Below are positions 54,996-64,000 of a stretch of 64,000 nt of DNA, piece by piece. The DNA is from Acidianus sp. HS-5. Its GTDB lineage: Archaea > Thermoproteota > Thermoprotei_A > Sulfolobales > Sulfolobaceae. Below the pieces are notes generated by a model. It was given only the letters and a program-made list of their open reading frames with translations. It had not been told where the DNA came from and searched no databases. Where the stretch lies: positions 62,001-126,000 of the forward strand of contig NZ_AP025245.1 of the NCBI RefSeq assembly GCF_021655615.1. Reading direction: 5' to 3'. Made by a program: the position numbers and the translations under genes. The first letter of the stretch is position 1; each line of letters starts with the position of its first letter.

Positions 54996-56330
54996 ATGTC
55001 AGAACAAGAAAATGTAGATAAAAAGTTACAAGAAGAGATTAAGAATGCCTTCCCTTACGCAGATACGGTAGACTGGAACGAAGTATATCAAAGAATAATT
55101 TATAGGTATAGCACTCCACATGGTTTACAACACGTAAAAGAAGAGATGGAAAAATTAGAAGATGAAGGAGAAATTATAGTACATCATATTAAGCCTTATA
55201 ATAACCCAATAAAGATGCAATCTTTAAACGGTTTTCCTAAAACAATTCCAACTAACAGACTATGGAACCATAAAAGCTGTGGACAGTGCGGCCACATTCC
55301 TGGTTATCCAACTTCAGTATTTTGGATGATGAATAAAATGGAAATTGATTATATGGATGAACCACATCAGACTTCTTGTACAGGTTGGAATTATCACGCC
55401 TCTGGAGCTTCCAATCCAGTAGCTTTATCTGGAGTTTATGTAAGGAACATGTGGAGGGCTTATGAAATAGATTACTTCCCGTTAATTCACTGTGGTACTT
55501 CCTTCGGTCACTATAAAGAAGTAAGGAATATGATAATATTGCACAAGGAGGTAAGAGAAAAACTAAGGCCTATAATGAGAAAACTAGGAATGGATATAGT
55601 AGTTCCTGAAGAAGTCGTTCACTATTCGGAATGGTTATATACAATGAGCAAGAAGGCTGCACAACAGAAGAAGTACGATTTAAGTAACATTAAGGCGGCA
55701 GTTCACACTCCCTGCCACGTTTACAAGTTAGTCCCAGAAGATACCATATACGATCCAGAAGTATGGCAAGGAAGAAGACCTGCAGCGCCTACTGGCACAG
55801 TACAGAACTTCGGAGCTAAGATAGTTGATTACTCAACTTGGTGGGACTGCTGCGGTTTCGGATTTAGACACATATTGACTGAGAGAGAGTTCTCAAGGAG
55901 TTTTGCGCTATTCAAGAAAGTAATTCCTGCAGTAGAAGAAGCTCACGCTGACGTATTCGTTACTTCCGATACGGGATGTGTAACAACTTTAGACAAGAGT
56001 CAGTGGGCAGGAAAAGCACACGGCTTTAATTACAACTTACCAGTATTAGCAGATGCACAATTTGCAGCAATAGCTATGGGTGCAGATCCCTACAAGATAG
56101 CTCAAATACACTGGCACGCAACTGATGTTGAAGGCTTCTTAAGGAAGATAGGAGTTCCAGTAGATGACTACAAGGAGAAATTCATACAATACTTAGCAGA
56201 TCTAAGAGAAGGAAAAGCAGAACCAGAGTATTTATATAAGCCTCACAGAAAGATCGACTTCTACTTATCAGTACCAGAAAGAGTAAAGTGGTACAAAGGA
56301 GAAAGTTCACAAGCTGCGAAATCAAGTTAA
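54996..56330 (+). CDS. hdrB1: sHdr complex subunit HdrB1
   Basis: A 444-aa HdrB-type protein, with an extra N-terminal region of about 80 residues compared with HdrB2. The two CCG-like motifs are altered: the first has Cys 95, 98, 128 and 166 with a single Cys in place of the CC pair; the second has Cys 240, then WWDCCGFGFRH with Cys 285 and 286, then only Cys 328. Non-cubane cluster binding is therefore likely for the second motif and uncertain for the first. A GGGAG ribosome site precedes the ATG. Confidence 0.85.
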   Translation: MSEQENVDKKLQEEIKNAFPYADTVDWNEVYQRIIYRYSTPHGLQHVKEEMEKLEDEGEIIVHHIKPYNNPIKMQSLNGFPKTIPTNRLWNHKSCGQCGHIPGYPTSVFWMMNKMEIDYMDEPHQTSCTGWNYHASGASNPVALSGVYVRNMWRAYEIDYFPLIHCGTSFGHYKEVRNMIILHKEVREKLRPIMRKLGMDIVVPEEVVHYSEWLYTMSKKAAQQKKYDLSNIKAAVHTPCHVYKLVPEDTIYDPEVWQGRRPAAPTGTVQNFGAKIVDYSTWWDCCGFGFRHILTEREFSRSFALFKKVIPAVEEAHADVFVTSDTGCVTTLDKSQWAGKAHGFNYNLPVLADAQFAAIAMGADPYKIAQIHWHATDVEGFLRKIGVPVDDYKEKFIQYLADLREGKAEPEYLYKPHRKIDFYLSVPERVKWYKGESSQAAKSS

Positions 56331-56378
56331 GCAAATCTTTTTAATTAATTTTATTAAATAAATTAAGGGGTTAGAAAA

Positions 56379-57438
<1,060 letters not shown>

Positions 57439-57458
<20 letters not shown>

Positions 57459-58194
57459 TACTGTTTTTTTAAATGTTGATTACGTAAGAGAAATTTTTAA
57501 TGCTATGTTAGATGTTGATGTAAATAATACTGTATCGGGGAATGCGAAAAAGTCTTTACAGACTATCCTAGAGGCTATGGAACTGAAGAGTAAAACAATA
57601 CGTTCACTTGATATTTCAACAGAAGAGAATGCAAGGAAATTATTCGATTCCATATTTTACGTTAGAAAGCACTTCTCAGATGTTATTTCTAAAACTTCCG
57701 TTCCAGAGTTATCTTCAGCCTTCTCTCAACTTAAAGATTCTTCAATCTCTTATGATGAGAGAGTTGAGAGATTCAAATCCGTAGTTAAAGGTGGAGAAAG
57801 TTCAGATATAGAGGACATGGCTAAGGAGATTATTCATTTCCTCGAACCGGAGAAATATCCTCTCTGGATTAGATGGATATGGAATAAGGAGAGAGGAACC
57901 GGTTCAATAAACTATATTATAAAAGACGACGTTAAAATAAATGACGAGAAGGAGTTATTTTCAGCCATAGATGAGCTAAGGAATGTCTTGGAAATATTCG
58001 GTTTAGATTCTAAGGGTAAATATTACGTCACTTCAGTTTTTTTAGTTTACGCATATGTTAGGTATTTAGACTATACAACCCATTTGGCGGTTGATAAAAA
58101 GGCCGCCGGGTTAATCCCTACACACCTCTCCACAACAGCCCTCGTATTAGGGCTAAAACCGTATCTTAAGGTGATCAAAATTGCCAATACCTGA
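57439..58194 (+). CDS. Conserved hypothetical protein of the sHdr operon
   Basis: A 251-aa helical protein without Cys clusters, the gene that lies between hdrA and hdrC2 in sHdr loci. Central part: [18 protein letters not shown] and [20 protein letters not shown] (about 97-160). The only regular start codon near the beginning is TTG at 57439, inside hdrA; the next is ATG at 57505. GAGGTGG at 57441-57447 is instead placed to serve an ATT at 57454, which overlaps the hdrA stop. The true start is open. Possibly an assembly or docking protein. Confidence 0.75.
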
Positions 58195-58873
58195 GTTGGA
58201 AAAACCTATAATTAAAGGCGTAATTGAAAAGGAAAAAGTAGTAGTAGATGGTGTAGAATTAGACGGAACATGGAATGCATTCTTAGTAGAGAGGACACAA
58301 ACGGGCTACGATCCTTCAGTGTGGGATGAGGTAGCTAACACGCTAGAAGGAGTTACAATAAGTGCCTGCTGGCAATGCGGCACTTGTACTTCAGGATGCA
58401 CTATGAGGGAATACGATCCCAACTTCGGGCCAAGGAAATTCATAGACTTAGCTAGGAAGGGAGATAAACAAGCTTTAGCTGATCTTCAAAACTCTTTATG
58501 GAGATGTGTATCTTGCCAGAAATGCACTCACAGATGTCCTAAGGGAGTAATGGTAGAAGAAGTTGTTCATGCAATACATAATTATACATTAAAACATGGA
58601 CTTGCTAAGAAAGACCCCGGAACAGTTTTTGACGAGCTATTCCTTGAGACTGTAATGAAAAACGGGGGAAGAATAAGTGAGCTTTTATTAGGCTCCGCCT
58701 CAGCTAAGGCGGGTTTCGTAACTATGAGTTTGAGGGATCTGATAACAATGTCCGTACCCTTAATTAAATCAGGTCTAATAAAAGATCTGTTAAAACCAAA
58801 TAAGGTAAAGAATTGGGATAGAGTAAAAGAGGTATTAGAGGAAGCAATGAAAGAGGAGGTGAAGCCAGAATGA
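58181..58873 (+). CDS. hdrC2: sHdr complex subunit HdrC2 (iron-sulfur)
   Basis: A 230-aa protein with two [4Fe-4S] motifs: [12 protein letters not shown] (Cys 63, 66, 69, 73; the Pro usually after the last Cys is Thr) and [14 protein letters not shown] (Cys 109, 112, 115, 119). Start TTG at 58181, after AAGGTGAT (58169-58176), overlapping the hypothetical gene by 14 nt. Pairs with HdrB2, whose gene overlaps by 4 nt. Confidence 0.88.
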   Translation: MPIPELEKPIIKGVIEKEKVVVDGVELDGTWNAFLVERTQTGYDPSVWDEVANTLEGVTISACWQCGTCTSGCTMREYDPNFGPRKFIDLARKGDKQALADLQNSLWRCVSCQKCTHRCPKGVMVEEVVHAIHNYTLKHGLAKKDPGTVFDELFLETVMKNGGRISELLLGSASAKAGFVTMSLRDLITMSVPLIKSGLIKDLLKPNKVKNWDRVKEVLEEAMKEEVKPE

Positions 58874-59790
58874 GCACCAATAATCCATACGGTAAAGTAG
58901 CATTATATCCTGGCTGCGCATTAGATGGCTTAGGAAAGTCCTACGATGTTTCGTTAAAACTGGTAGCCGAAGATTTAGGTTTAAGTTTTGAGAGACTTGA
59001 CGATTATAACTGTTGCGGAGCTTTAGAAGTTAAGAATGTAAATACTATGGCAGGGTTATTACTACCAGCGAGGAACTTATCTTTAGCTAGAAAAGAAGGA
59101 GCCACCACTGTAATGTCAGCCTGTCCAGGTTGTCATTACTCTCTATCTAGAACACAATATTACATGAGCAAGTATCCTAAAGTCAGGGAAAAAGTCAATA
59201 CATACTTAGAGAAAATGGGAGAGAAACCATATGATATGCAGTTAATGACAATTCATGCTGTTGAATATTTCTATAATAGTATAGGGATTGAAAAAATAAA
59301 GGCTAAGGTTAAGAGGCCTCTAACAGGATTAAAAGTAGCTCCTTACTATGGTTGCTTGTATAATAGACCTAAGCCCTATACTTTAGCAGGATATATGAAA
59401 TTAAAGGATGATCCAGAGAGACCCATATTCATGGATGAGTTACTGAAGGCTTTAGGAGCAGAGGTAGTGCCTTTTGAAGCTAAAACAATGTGCTGCGGTG
59501 GGCCTCACGTGTATTCAGATGTAGAGGTTGCCCTACACTTAGAAGCCAGAATATTAAAGGAAGCAAGGAGAAACGGGGCCGATATGCTTATCGTAGACTG
59601 TCCTTTAGGAGGCGTAGCATTAGAGACTAATATGAATAAGATAGCTGAAAAGTACGGAGAAGATCTGAGAACGCCTATAGTATACTTCACGCAATTGATG
59701 GCCTTCGCTTTTGGTCATAGTCCAGAGGAAGCATTATTGACTGCTAACTTAACTAATCCAATGAGTATTTTAAAGAAATACATGCAATGA
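58870..59790 (+). CDS. hdrB2: sHdr complex subunit HdrB2
   Basis: A 306-aa protein with two CCG domains. The first is complete: Cys 16, 48, 49, 85 and 88 (YNCCGALE and SACPGC). The second has Cys 162, 208, 209 and 244 (TMCCGGPH and IVDCPLGG), with Gly 247 in place of the last Cys. In HdrB the CCG domains carry non-cubane [4Fe-4S] clusters that split disulfide or persulfide. Last gene of the dsrE3A-to-hdrB2 operon. A pyrimidine-rich terminator follows. Confidence 0.88.
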   Translation: MSTNNPYGKVALYPGCALDGLGKSYDVSLKLVAEDLGLSFERLDDYNCCGALEVKNVNTMAGLLLPARNLSLARKEGATTVMSACPGCHYSLSRTQYYMSKYPKVREKVNTYLEKMGEKPYDMQLMTIHAVEYFYNSIGIEKIKAKVKRPLTGLKVAPYYGCLYNRPKPYTLAGYMKLKDDPERPIFMDELLKALGAEVVPFEAKTMCCGGPHVYSDVEVALHLEARILKEARRNGADMLIVDCPLGGVALETNMNKIAEKYGEDLRTPIVYFTQLMAFAFGHSPEEALLTANLTNPMSILKKYMQ

Positions 59791-59816
59791 GAGAGACGAA
59801 GATAATATAATATATA

Positions 59817-59847
59817 TTTCTTTTTCCTCTTCTTCTTTTTGTTTTCT
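59817..59847 (+). terminator. Pyrimidine-rich terminator after hdrB2
   Basis: A run of about 30 T/C-dominated bases starts 27 nt after the hdrB2 stop, with four T-tracts of four to five bases. Archaeal RNA polymerase commonly stops at such tracts. It separates the hdr operon from the 108-aa gene, which has its own TATA-like CTTAAAAAT (59895-59903). Confidence 0.45.
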
Positions 59848-59916
59848 AACTCCATTAACAATGTTTTAGATTTTATACTGTGTCCGACTAAGGTAAACCT
59901 TAAAAATTTGTTCATT

Positions 59917-60264
<348 letters not shown>

Positions 60265-60278
60265 ATAAATAACTTTTT

Positions 60279-60689
60279 TTATTTTTCAACTTTCCAATTT
60301 ACGTTAACTTTTATTTGTCTTATAAGAGTATCTTTAAGAGGGCATCTCCTCATGGACTGTTCTAAAACTTCGTTTATTCTCTCATCCTTGCTTTTTACGT
60401 TGATAAAGTAGTTGATCTCAAGTAAACCTGGAGGAACGTTAGGGTCTCCTTGAAAACCTTTAGGATCCATAGTTCCTTCAATATAGCCTTCAACTTCATC
60501 AACCTTTACGTTCATTTCTCTTGCTACATAGTAAATAGTTAGCATCATACAGGAAAGTGCTGAGGATAATAGCATCTCTTCTGGTGTTGGATAATCTGAG
60601 CCCATTAAACCTATGTCAACTTCTTTTCCTGCAACACAAGTTTTTGCAACATCTCCTTCCAGTCTTCCCTCTACTGTAAAGGTTATCAT
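60279..60689 (-). CDS. OsmC-family peroxide/thiol-handling protein
   Basis: A 136-aa OsmC domain with both catalytic Cys: SSALSCMMLTIYYV (about residue 46) and SMRRCPLKDTLI (about 111). Relatives reduce organic peroxides with lipoylated or thiol reductants; in bacteria OsmC uses dihydrolipoamide and lipoyl carriers, so the neighbouring lipoyl system is a credible partner. It follows the 148-aa gene by 1 nt in one unit. Confidence 0.85.
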   Translation of the reverse strand: MITFTVEGRLEGDVAKTCVAGKEVDIGLMGSDYPTPEEMLLSSALSCMMLTIYYVAREMNVKVDEVEGYIEGTMDPKGFQGDPNVPPGLLEINYFINVKSKDERINEVLEQSMRRCPLKDTLIRQIKVNVNWKVEK

Positions 60690-60690
60690 G

Positions 60691-61137
60691 TTAATTAATT
60701 AAACCAATATCCCTTAATATTGCTAACTCCACGGCATACCTTATATAATACGCTGTTTTCTCTTCACCGTTTAATGCCTTCCCAATCCTTCTTTCAACCT
60801 CGTTTATCTGATCTGTAACTACTACGCTTATGTTAGTTTCAAGGAGGGGCTTGTTTAACTTGAAAGCTTGGTAAACTCTCATCGTAAGTTCATACATTTC
60901 TTCATCCATGTTAAGTAAGTAGTTTCCTATTGCAGGAATTAATTGACCGTTTATTTCGACCATTTTTCCCTTAAAATAAGGCTTCCAGCTTAACATGCTA
61001 TTTTTTACGAACTCCCAAGAGGGTGGAAAACCTTTGTATTCGTCTGCGGAAGGTATTTCAGCAATTTTGTAAGTTTCTCCGTTAATTTCTATTTCTCCTT
61101 TAACTTCCACTTCTATTTTTCCCAATTTTTCCTTCAA
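60691..61137 (-). CDS. Uncharacterised protein co-transcribed with osmC
   Basis: A 148-aa soluble protein: beta-rich start (IEVEVKGEIEINGETYKIAEI), then helix-rich, with a Cys-free composition. No recognised motif. A TATA-like element (about 61160-61172) is centred 29 nt before the start. It diverges from the 40-aa twin-CX3C gene, so all are read from one 76-nt region. Confidence 0.55.
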   Translation of the reverse strand: MKEKLGKIEVEVKGEIEINGETYKIAEIPSADEYKGFPPSWEFVKNSMLSWKPYFKGKMVEINGQLIPAIGNYLLNMDEEMYELTMRVYQAFKLNKPLLETNISVVVTDQINEVERRIGKALNGEEKTAYYIRYAVELAILRDIGLIN

Positions 61138-61213
61138 CGGGGATTACACCACTGTTTCTACTTAATATAAGTAAAGATTTTTTTCTTTTCTATTTATTAT
61201 AACTTGATCTGAA

Positions 61214-61336
61214 ATGTCCACAAAAATGGATCCGTGCATTGAAGAATGTTACAGTCCAAGATCAGCGTGGAAGTATGTTACAGTAGAAGAATGCCTAAGA
61301 CAGTGCAGAACTATAGAAATAAGTAAGGTACAATGA
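61214..61336 (+). CDS. 40-aa twin-CX3C microprotein
   Basis: A small gene that starts with ATG at 61214 (or ATG at 61226, better placed for the TATA-like sequence near 61196). The product has four Cys in two CxxxC pairs: Cys 8 and 12 (PCIEECY) and Cys 27 and 31 (ECLRQCR), 14 residues apart, with predicted helices between them. This resembles twin-CX3C metal- or disulfide-containing mini-proteins. The stop TGA overlaps the ATG of the CBS gene (ATGA), so it is almost certainly translated and coupled to it. Confidence 0.7.
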   Translation: MSTKMDPCIEECYSPRSAWKYVTVEECLRQCRTIEISKVQ

Positions 61337-61974
61337 GCCTAGAATTCATGGTAAAAAATAAGGTAGATAAAGCAGTAGTTAATGAAGGAGGAAAAAGAAA
61401 ACTAGTGACGTTAAAAAGTCTGCTGTTCAACAAGGAGGAGAACTTTTACGAAGTTGAAGGAGAACTGAGAGAAAGTGAAATATATGATCTCATTTATGAA
61501 TACCATTTTTTATTTTTCCCATCTTTGAACCTTCTAATTGATGCTAAAGATTTCATAAAAGTTAGTAAAGCTAAAGATATTGAGGTAGGTGAAGTAATGG
61601 ATGTAGAACCGATAGTTGCCCCACCAGAAGAGACAGTGCTTAACGTCATGCAGAAAATGAAAGAAAAGGATGAAGAATATGCTGTAGTTGTATGTGACAG
61701 TTTACCTTGCGGTATTTTGGATTTATTTGGTGTAGGTAATGCTGTACTGGAAGGGAAAACAAATGAGAGCGTTATTACCTTTGCAGTGAAGGAGTTCTTT
61801 AAGGTTACTCCAGAGTCTTCTTTAGAGACTGCTAGGAAGTTAATGGTAAAGTCGATTTTCCTTCTTCCAGTAGTGGATTTCAAGGTCTTATTAGGAAGTA
61901 TTTCTTGGAAGGAAGTTTTCGATAATTTAGATAAGAAGCTAATGTTTCATGAATTTCATAGGAAAAATTTTTAG
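61333..61974 (+). CDS. CBS-domain protein
   Basis: A 213-aa protein. Residues 1-80 are an unassigned alpha/beta domain; residues 85-205 hold two CBS motifs (VGEVMDVEPIVAPPEETVLN and AVKEFFKVTPESSLETARKL). CBS pairs bind adenosyl nucleotides and act as energy sensors. It may regulate the lipoyl genes that follow after 27 nt. It overlaps the microprotein stop by 4 nt. Confidence 0.8.
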   Translation: MSLEFMVKNKVDKAVVNEGGKRKLVTLKSLLFNKEENFYEVEGELRESEIYDLIYEYHFLFFPSLNLLIDAKDFIKVSKAKDIEVGEVMDVEPIVAPPEETVLNVMQKMKEKDEEYAVVVCDSLPCGILDLFGVGNAVLEGKTNESVITFAVKEFFKVTPESSLETARKLMVKSIFLLPVVDFKVLLGSISWKEVFDNLDKKLMFHEFHRKNF

Positions 61975-62001
61975 TATAGTTAATTGGTAAAGTTAATTTA
62001 A

Positions 62002-62457
62002 GTGATAGATTTGGTAGTCGAATCCAACTGTGAAATTCCTGAAAGTCTTCTTTATTATATTGAAGGTAAAAACACAGTTTGGGCAAAGCAAGAATCAGCA
62101 GACGTAATTTTAGTAGGAATAACGGACATAGCCCAAACTATGGCAGGTAAAATAGTTAAAGTTAGAATAAAGAAGAAGGGAATTAAAGTAGAAAAGGGCA
62201 GGCCTTTAGCTACAATGGAAAGCGGTAAGTGGGCTGGGCCAGTTCCAGCTCCTGTCTCAGGAGAAATTATAGACGTTAATGCAGCGGCAGAGAAGGACCC
62301 AGTAATTATTAACAGAGACCCATATGGTCAAGGTTGGTTGGTTAGAATGAAAGTAAGTAATCCTGAAGAGCTAAAGCAGCTCTATACTGGAGATCAAGCA
62401 GTACAGAAATTAAAGGAGTTAATATCCTCAGAGAAATTGTCGTGTAAGAGGCTTTGA
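62002..62457 (+). CDS. lbpA: Lipoate-binding protein LbpA (GcvH-like), sHdr-linked
   Basis: A 151-aa GcvH-like fold with the lipoylation Lys 76 in LATMESGKWAGPVPAPVSG, then the second strand pair and a helical C-terminus. LbpA is specific for sHdr and serves as its lipoyl electron acceptor, unlike glycine-cleavage H protein. Start GTG at 62002. The lipoate ligase gene begins 1 nt after its stop. No glycine-cleavage genes are present in the window. Confidence 0.9.
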   Translation: MIDLVVESNCEIPESLLYYIEGKNTVWAKQESADVILVGITDIAQTMAGKIVKVRIKKKGIKVEKGRPLATMESGKWAGPVPAPVSGEIIDVNAAAEKDPVIINRDPYGQGWLVRMKVSNPEELKQLYTGDQAVQKLKELISSEKLSCKRL

Positions 62458-62458
62458 A

Positions 62459-63553
62459 ATGAGCTGGAGGTTTGCGGCGCTACCTCCCCAAGACGGTTAC
62501 CACATGGTTACTTCCTTCGTTTCTGTAGCCGATTATGTGAGTAGGGGAGGTAAAAATACATTAATGGTTTTTTATGCCAAAGAACCTTTCGTCAATGTTG
62601 GTGTAAATCAAGAAGTCTGGCTTGAGGTTAATCTCGATTTTACTAAACAGCACAGCATTCCAGTAGTTAGGAGGGATTTAGGAGGCGGAACTGTTGTAAT
62701 AACTCCCGGAGAGCACGACTTCTTTATTGTACTAAGGCAGGAAGATGCTCCTTCGGATCCACAATCTCTCTATAAGAAATACCTGACTCCTATAGTAAAT
62801 GTAATTAAGAGTTACGGTCTCGACGCTCAGCTAAGAGACCAAGATATAGTAGTTAATGGTAAAAAAATCAGTGGAAATGGCGCAATGACTCATGAGAAGG
62901 CAGTAGTAATTGCAGGAAATATCTTACTCTCATTTGATGCGAATTTCGTAAGTAAGTGTATCAAGGTACCTTCTGAAAAATTCAGGGATAAAGTTGCTAA
63001 GGACATGAGTGAATGGTTAACTTCAATGGAGAAGGAGTTAGGTTACGTCCCTGACAGAAATGAGCTTAACAGAAAAATTAAGGAAGAATATGAGAAAGAA
63101 CTAGGAATAAAATTCGAGGAATCTTCATTAACTCCTGAAGAAATAGAACTTTGGGATAAATTAGCTGAGGATAAGAGAAGGGAGGAATGGATTTACTATA
63201 GAGATAACAGACATCCAGACTTGAAGACTGATAGGTGCGTTAAGATTTCCTCAGCTGTTGCTGTATGTCACGTTGATTATAAGGCTAGAAAGTTGCTAAG
63301 GATAACGGTTAAGATTCTTAATAAAAAGTTGGATGAGGTATCAGTTTCAGGAGACTTCTTCGTAATGTCTCCTCAAGGATTTCTAGATAGGTTAGAAGAC
63401 TCCTTGACTGGAATTGAGGTTAGTAAAATTAATGAAAAAATTGACGAGGTATTTAGTTCAGAAAAGCCAGTAATCTTCGGTTTTACTGTAGATGACTTAA
63501 AGAAGGCGTTTGAGGAGATTTTAAGTAAACCTGAAGTTAGGGAAATTATCTAA
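62459..63553 (+). CDS. lplA: sHdr-specific lipoate-protein ligase
   Basis: A 364-aa enzyme: N-terminal ligase domain with PVVRRDLGGGTVVITPGEHD (about 63-82), the catalytic-Lys segment GKKISGNGAM (about 137-146), and a C-terminal domain of about 110 residues (VKISSAVAVCHVDYKARKLL) like the accessory domain of LplA. It transfers lipoate or octanoate to LbpA; it is the dedicated ligase of sHdr loci. The start ATG sits 1 nt after the lbpA stop. Confidence 0.87.
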   Translation: MSWRFAALPPQDGYHMVTSFVSVADYVSRGGKNTLMVFYAKEPFVNVGVNQEVWLEVNLDFTKQHSIPVVRRDLGGGTVVITPGEHDFFIVLRQEDAPSDPQSLYKKYLTPIVNVIKSYGLDAQLRDQDIVVNGKKISGNGAMTHEKAVVIAGNILLSFDANFVSKCIKVPSEKFRDKVAKDMSEWLTSMEKELGYVPDRNELNRKIKEEYEKELGIKFEESSLTPEEIELWDKLAEDKRREEWIYYRDNRHPDLKTDRCVKISSAVAVCHVDYKARKLLRITVKILNKKLDEVSVSGDFFVMSPQGFLDRLEDSLTGIEVSKINEKIDEVFSSEKPVIFGFTVDDLKKAFEEILSKPEVREII

Positions 63554-63602
63554 ACTTTTCCCATTATTCTGGATGAGACTTTAAATTCTAGTTAGATTTT
63601 TA

Positions 63603-64000
63603 TTACTTCCATTTTTCATGTAATATTACTTCTTCTGGTTTTTTAACTGTTTTAGGCTTTGGTTTATACTCTGGGTCTGGGTATCCCACTGACAGTAAGG
63701 TCACCAGAACTTTTTCCTTTGGGATTCCTAATATCTTCTTTGCAGTCTCGTTTTCGTAAGCTGCAACCCAGCCTATCCCTAAGCCTACTGCATAAGCTGC
63801 AAGAACAAAATACATTGTAGCGTTAACTACATCAACCATCCAAGTGTCTGGACTTACGTCTGGCTCCCCTACAACTGCTATATTAACTGGAGCATATGAC
63901 AAGTGAGTAGCGCCCTTATGCAATTTTGAAAGTTCGACTTTTGTCTGCTCATCTCTAATTATTATGAACTTCCAAGGTGTTCTGTTCATCGAATTTGGTG
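63603..64000 (-). CDS. Nitroreductase-family flavoprotein (5' end outside window)
   Basis: The frame is open to the right edge and, before the internal Met, reads P-N-S-M-N-R-T-P-W-K-F, the FMN-binding start of nitroreductases; the gene therefore continues past 64000. Further motifs are MYFVLAAYAVGLGIGWVAAYE and VTLLSVGYPD. It reduces quinones or nitro compounds with NAD(P)H. It is convergent with lplA. The N-terminal part is not visible. Confidence 0.88.
   Translation of the reverse strand, partial: PNSMNRTPWKFIIIRDEQTKVELSKLHKGATHLSYAPVNIAVVGEPDVSPDTWMVDVVNATMYFVLAAYAVGLGIGWVAAYENETAKKILGIPKEKVLVTLLSVGYPDPEYKPKPKTVKKPEEVILHEKWK

Noticed and set aside
61494..61883. 129-codon open frame antisense to the CBS gene
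   Set aside because: Shadow of a coding gene, Ser/Thr-rich with no domain features.
62002..62457. Glycine cleavage H protein
   Set aside because: The fold is shared, but no gcvT or gcvP is near and the gene abuts the sHdr-type lipoate ligase and hdr genes, so LbpA is the better call.

Overview
This window is a piece of the chromosome of a thermoacidophilic, sulfur-oxidising crenarchaeon of the order Sulfolobales. The evidence is AT-rich DNA, many genes with a TATA box centred about 26 nt upstream of the start codon (leaderless-type), a tRNA-Cys without encoded CCA, Sulfolobales-type DUF973 and archaeal ATPase genes, and above all a complete sHdr (heterodisulfide-reductase-like) sulfur-oxidation locus. 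An Acidianus- or Sulfurisphaera-like genome is plausible, but the genus cannot be fixed from the sequence alone.

Layout. 1-3475: a CDGSH protein and an HxlR regulator that share one promoter, then a toxin-antitoxin island (VapBC and two tandem HEPN/nucleotidyltransferase pairs). 3452-8575: LysO-like exporter, DUF973 membrane protein, CPA2-type cation antiporter and a surface protein with three repeated domains. 8711-14701: one tightly overlapping operon coding for an ECF vitamin transporter (S, double ATPase, T), a secreted phosphoesterase and two small membrane proteins. 14864-19438: an NDH-2-like flavoprotein and a divergent pair of unusual GTPases. 19784-23936: tRNA-Cys, a diverged nucleoside phosphorylase, a TauE/SafE permease and an APC permease. 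23923-26586: secreted and membrane proteins of unknown role. 26648-28821: AhbD and AhbC radical-SAM enzymes of the siroheme-dependent haem pathway, divergent from a BtpA homologue. 31063-35371: EtfBA-FixCX divergent from an acyl-CoA dehydrogenase, that is, fatty-acid electrons to quinone. 35535-40402: an orphan molybdopterin oxidoreductase, a glycosyltransferase and an acyl-CoA synthetase. 41113-45042: a four-gene carbohydrate-type ABC importer. 45424-49991: DUF2173, MsrA, a short OYE-type flavoenzyme, a second TusA, an HDAC-like hydrolase and a PIN-like protein. 49984-50548: a decayed vapBC pair.

50562-63553 is the most notable region. A left operon (DsrE-like, dihydrolipoamide dehydrogenase, an unknown 112-aa protein, a CTHC thioredoxin-fold protein) diverges from dsrE3A-tusA-hdrC1-hdrB1-hdrA-hyp-hdrC2-hdrB2. 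This is followed by a 108-aa protein, OsmC, a 148-aa protein, a 40-aa twin-CX3C microprotein overlapping a CBS protein, the lipoate-binding protein LbpA and its dedicated lipoate ligase. In the known pathway TusA and DsrE proteins carry sulfane sulfur to sHdr, which oxidises it with lipoyl-LbpA as electron acceptor. The adjacent lipoamide dehydrogenase and thioredoxin-like protein are good candidates for reoxidising LbpA, and several uncharacterised small proteins are embedded in the locus. The window ends inside a nitroreductase gene.
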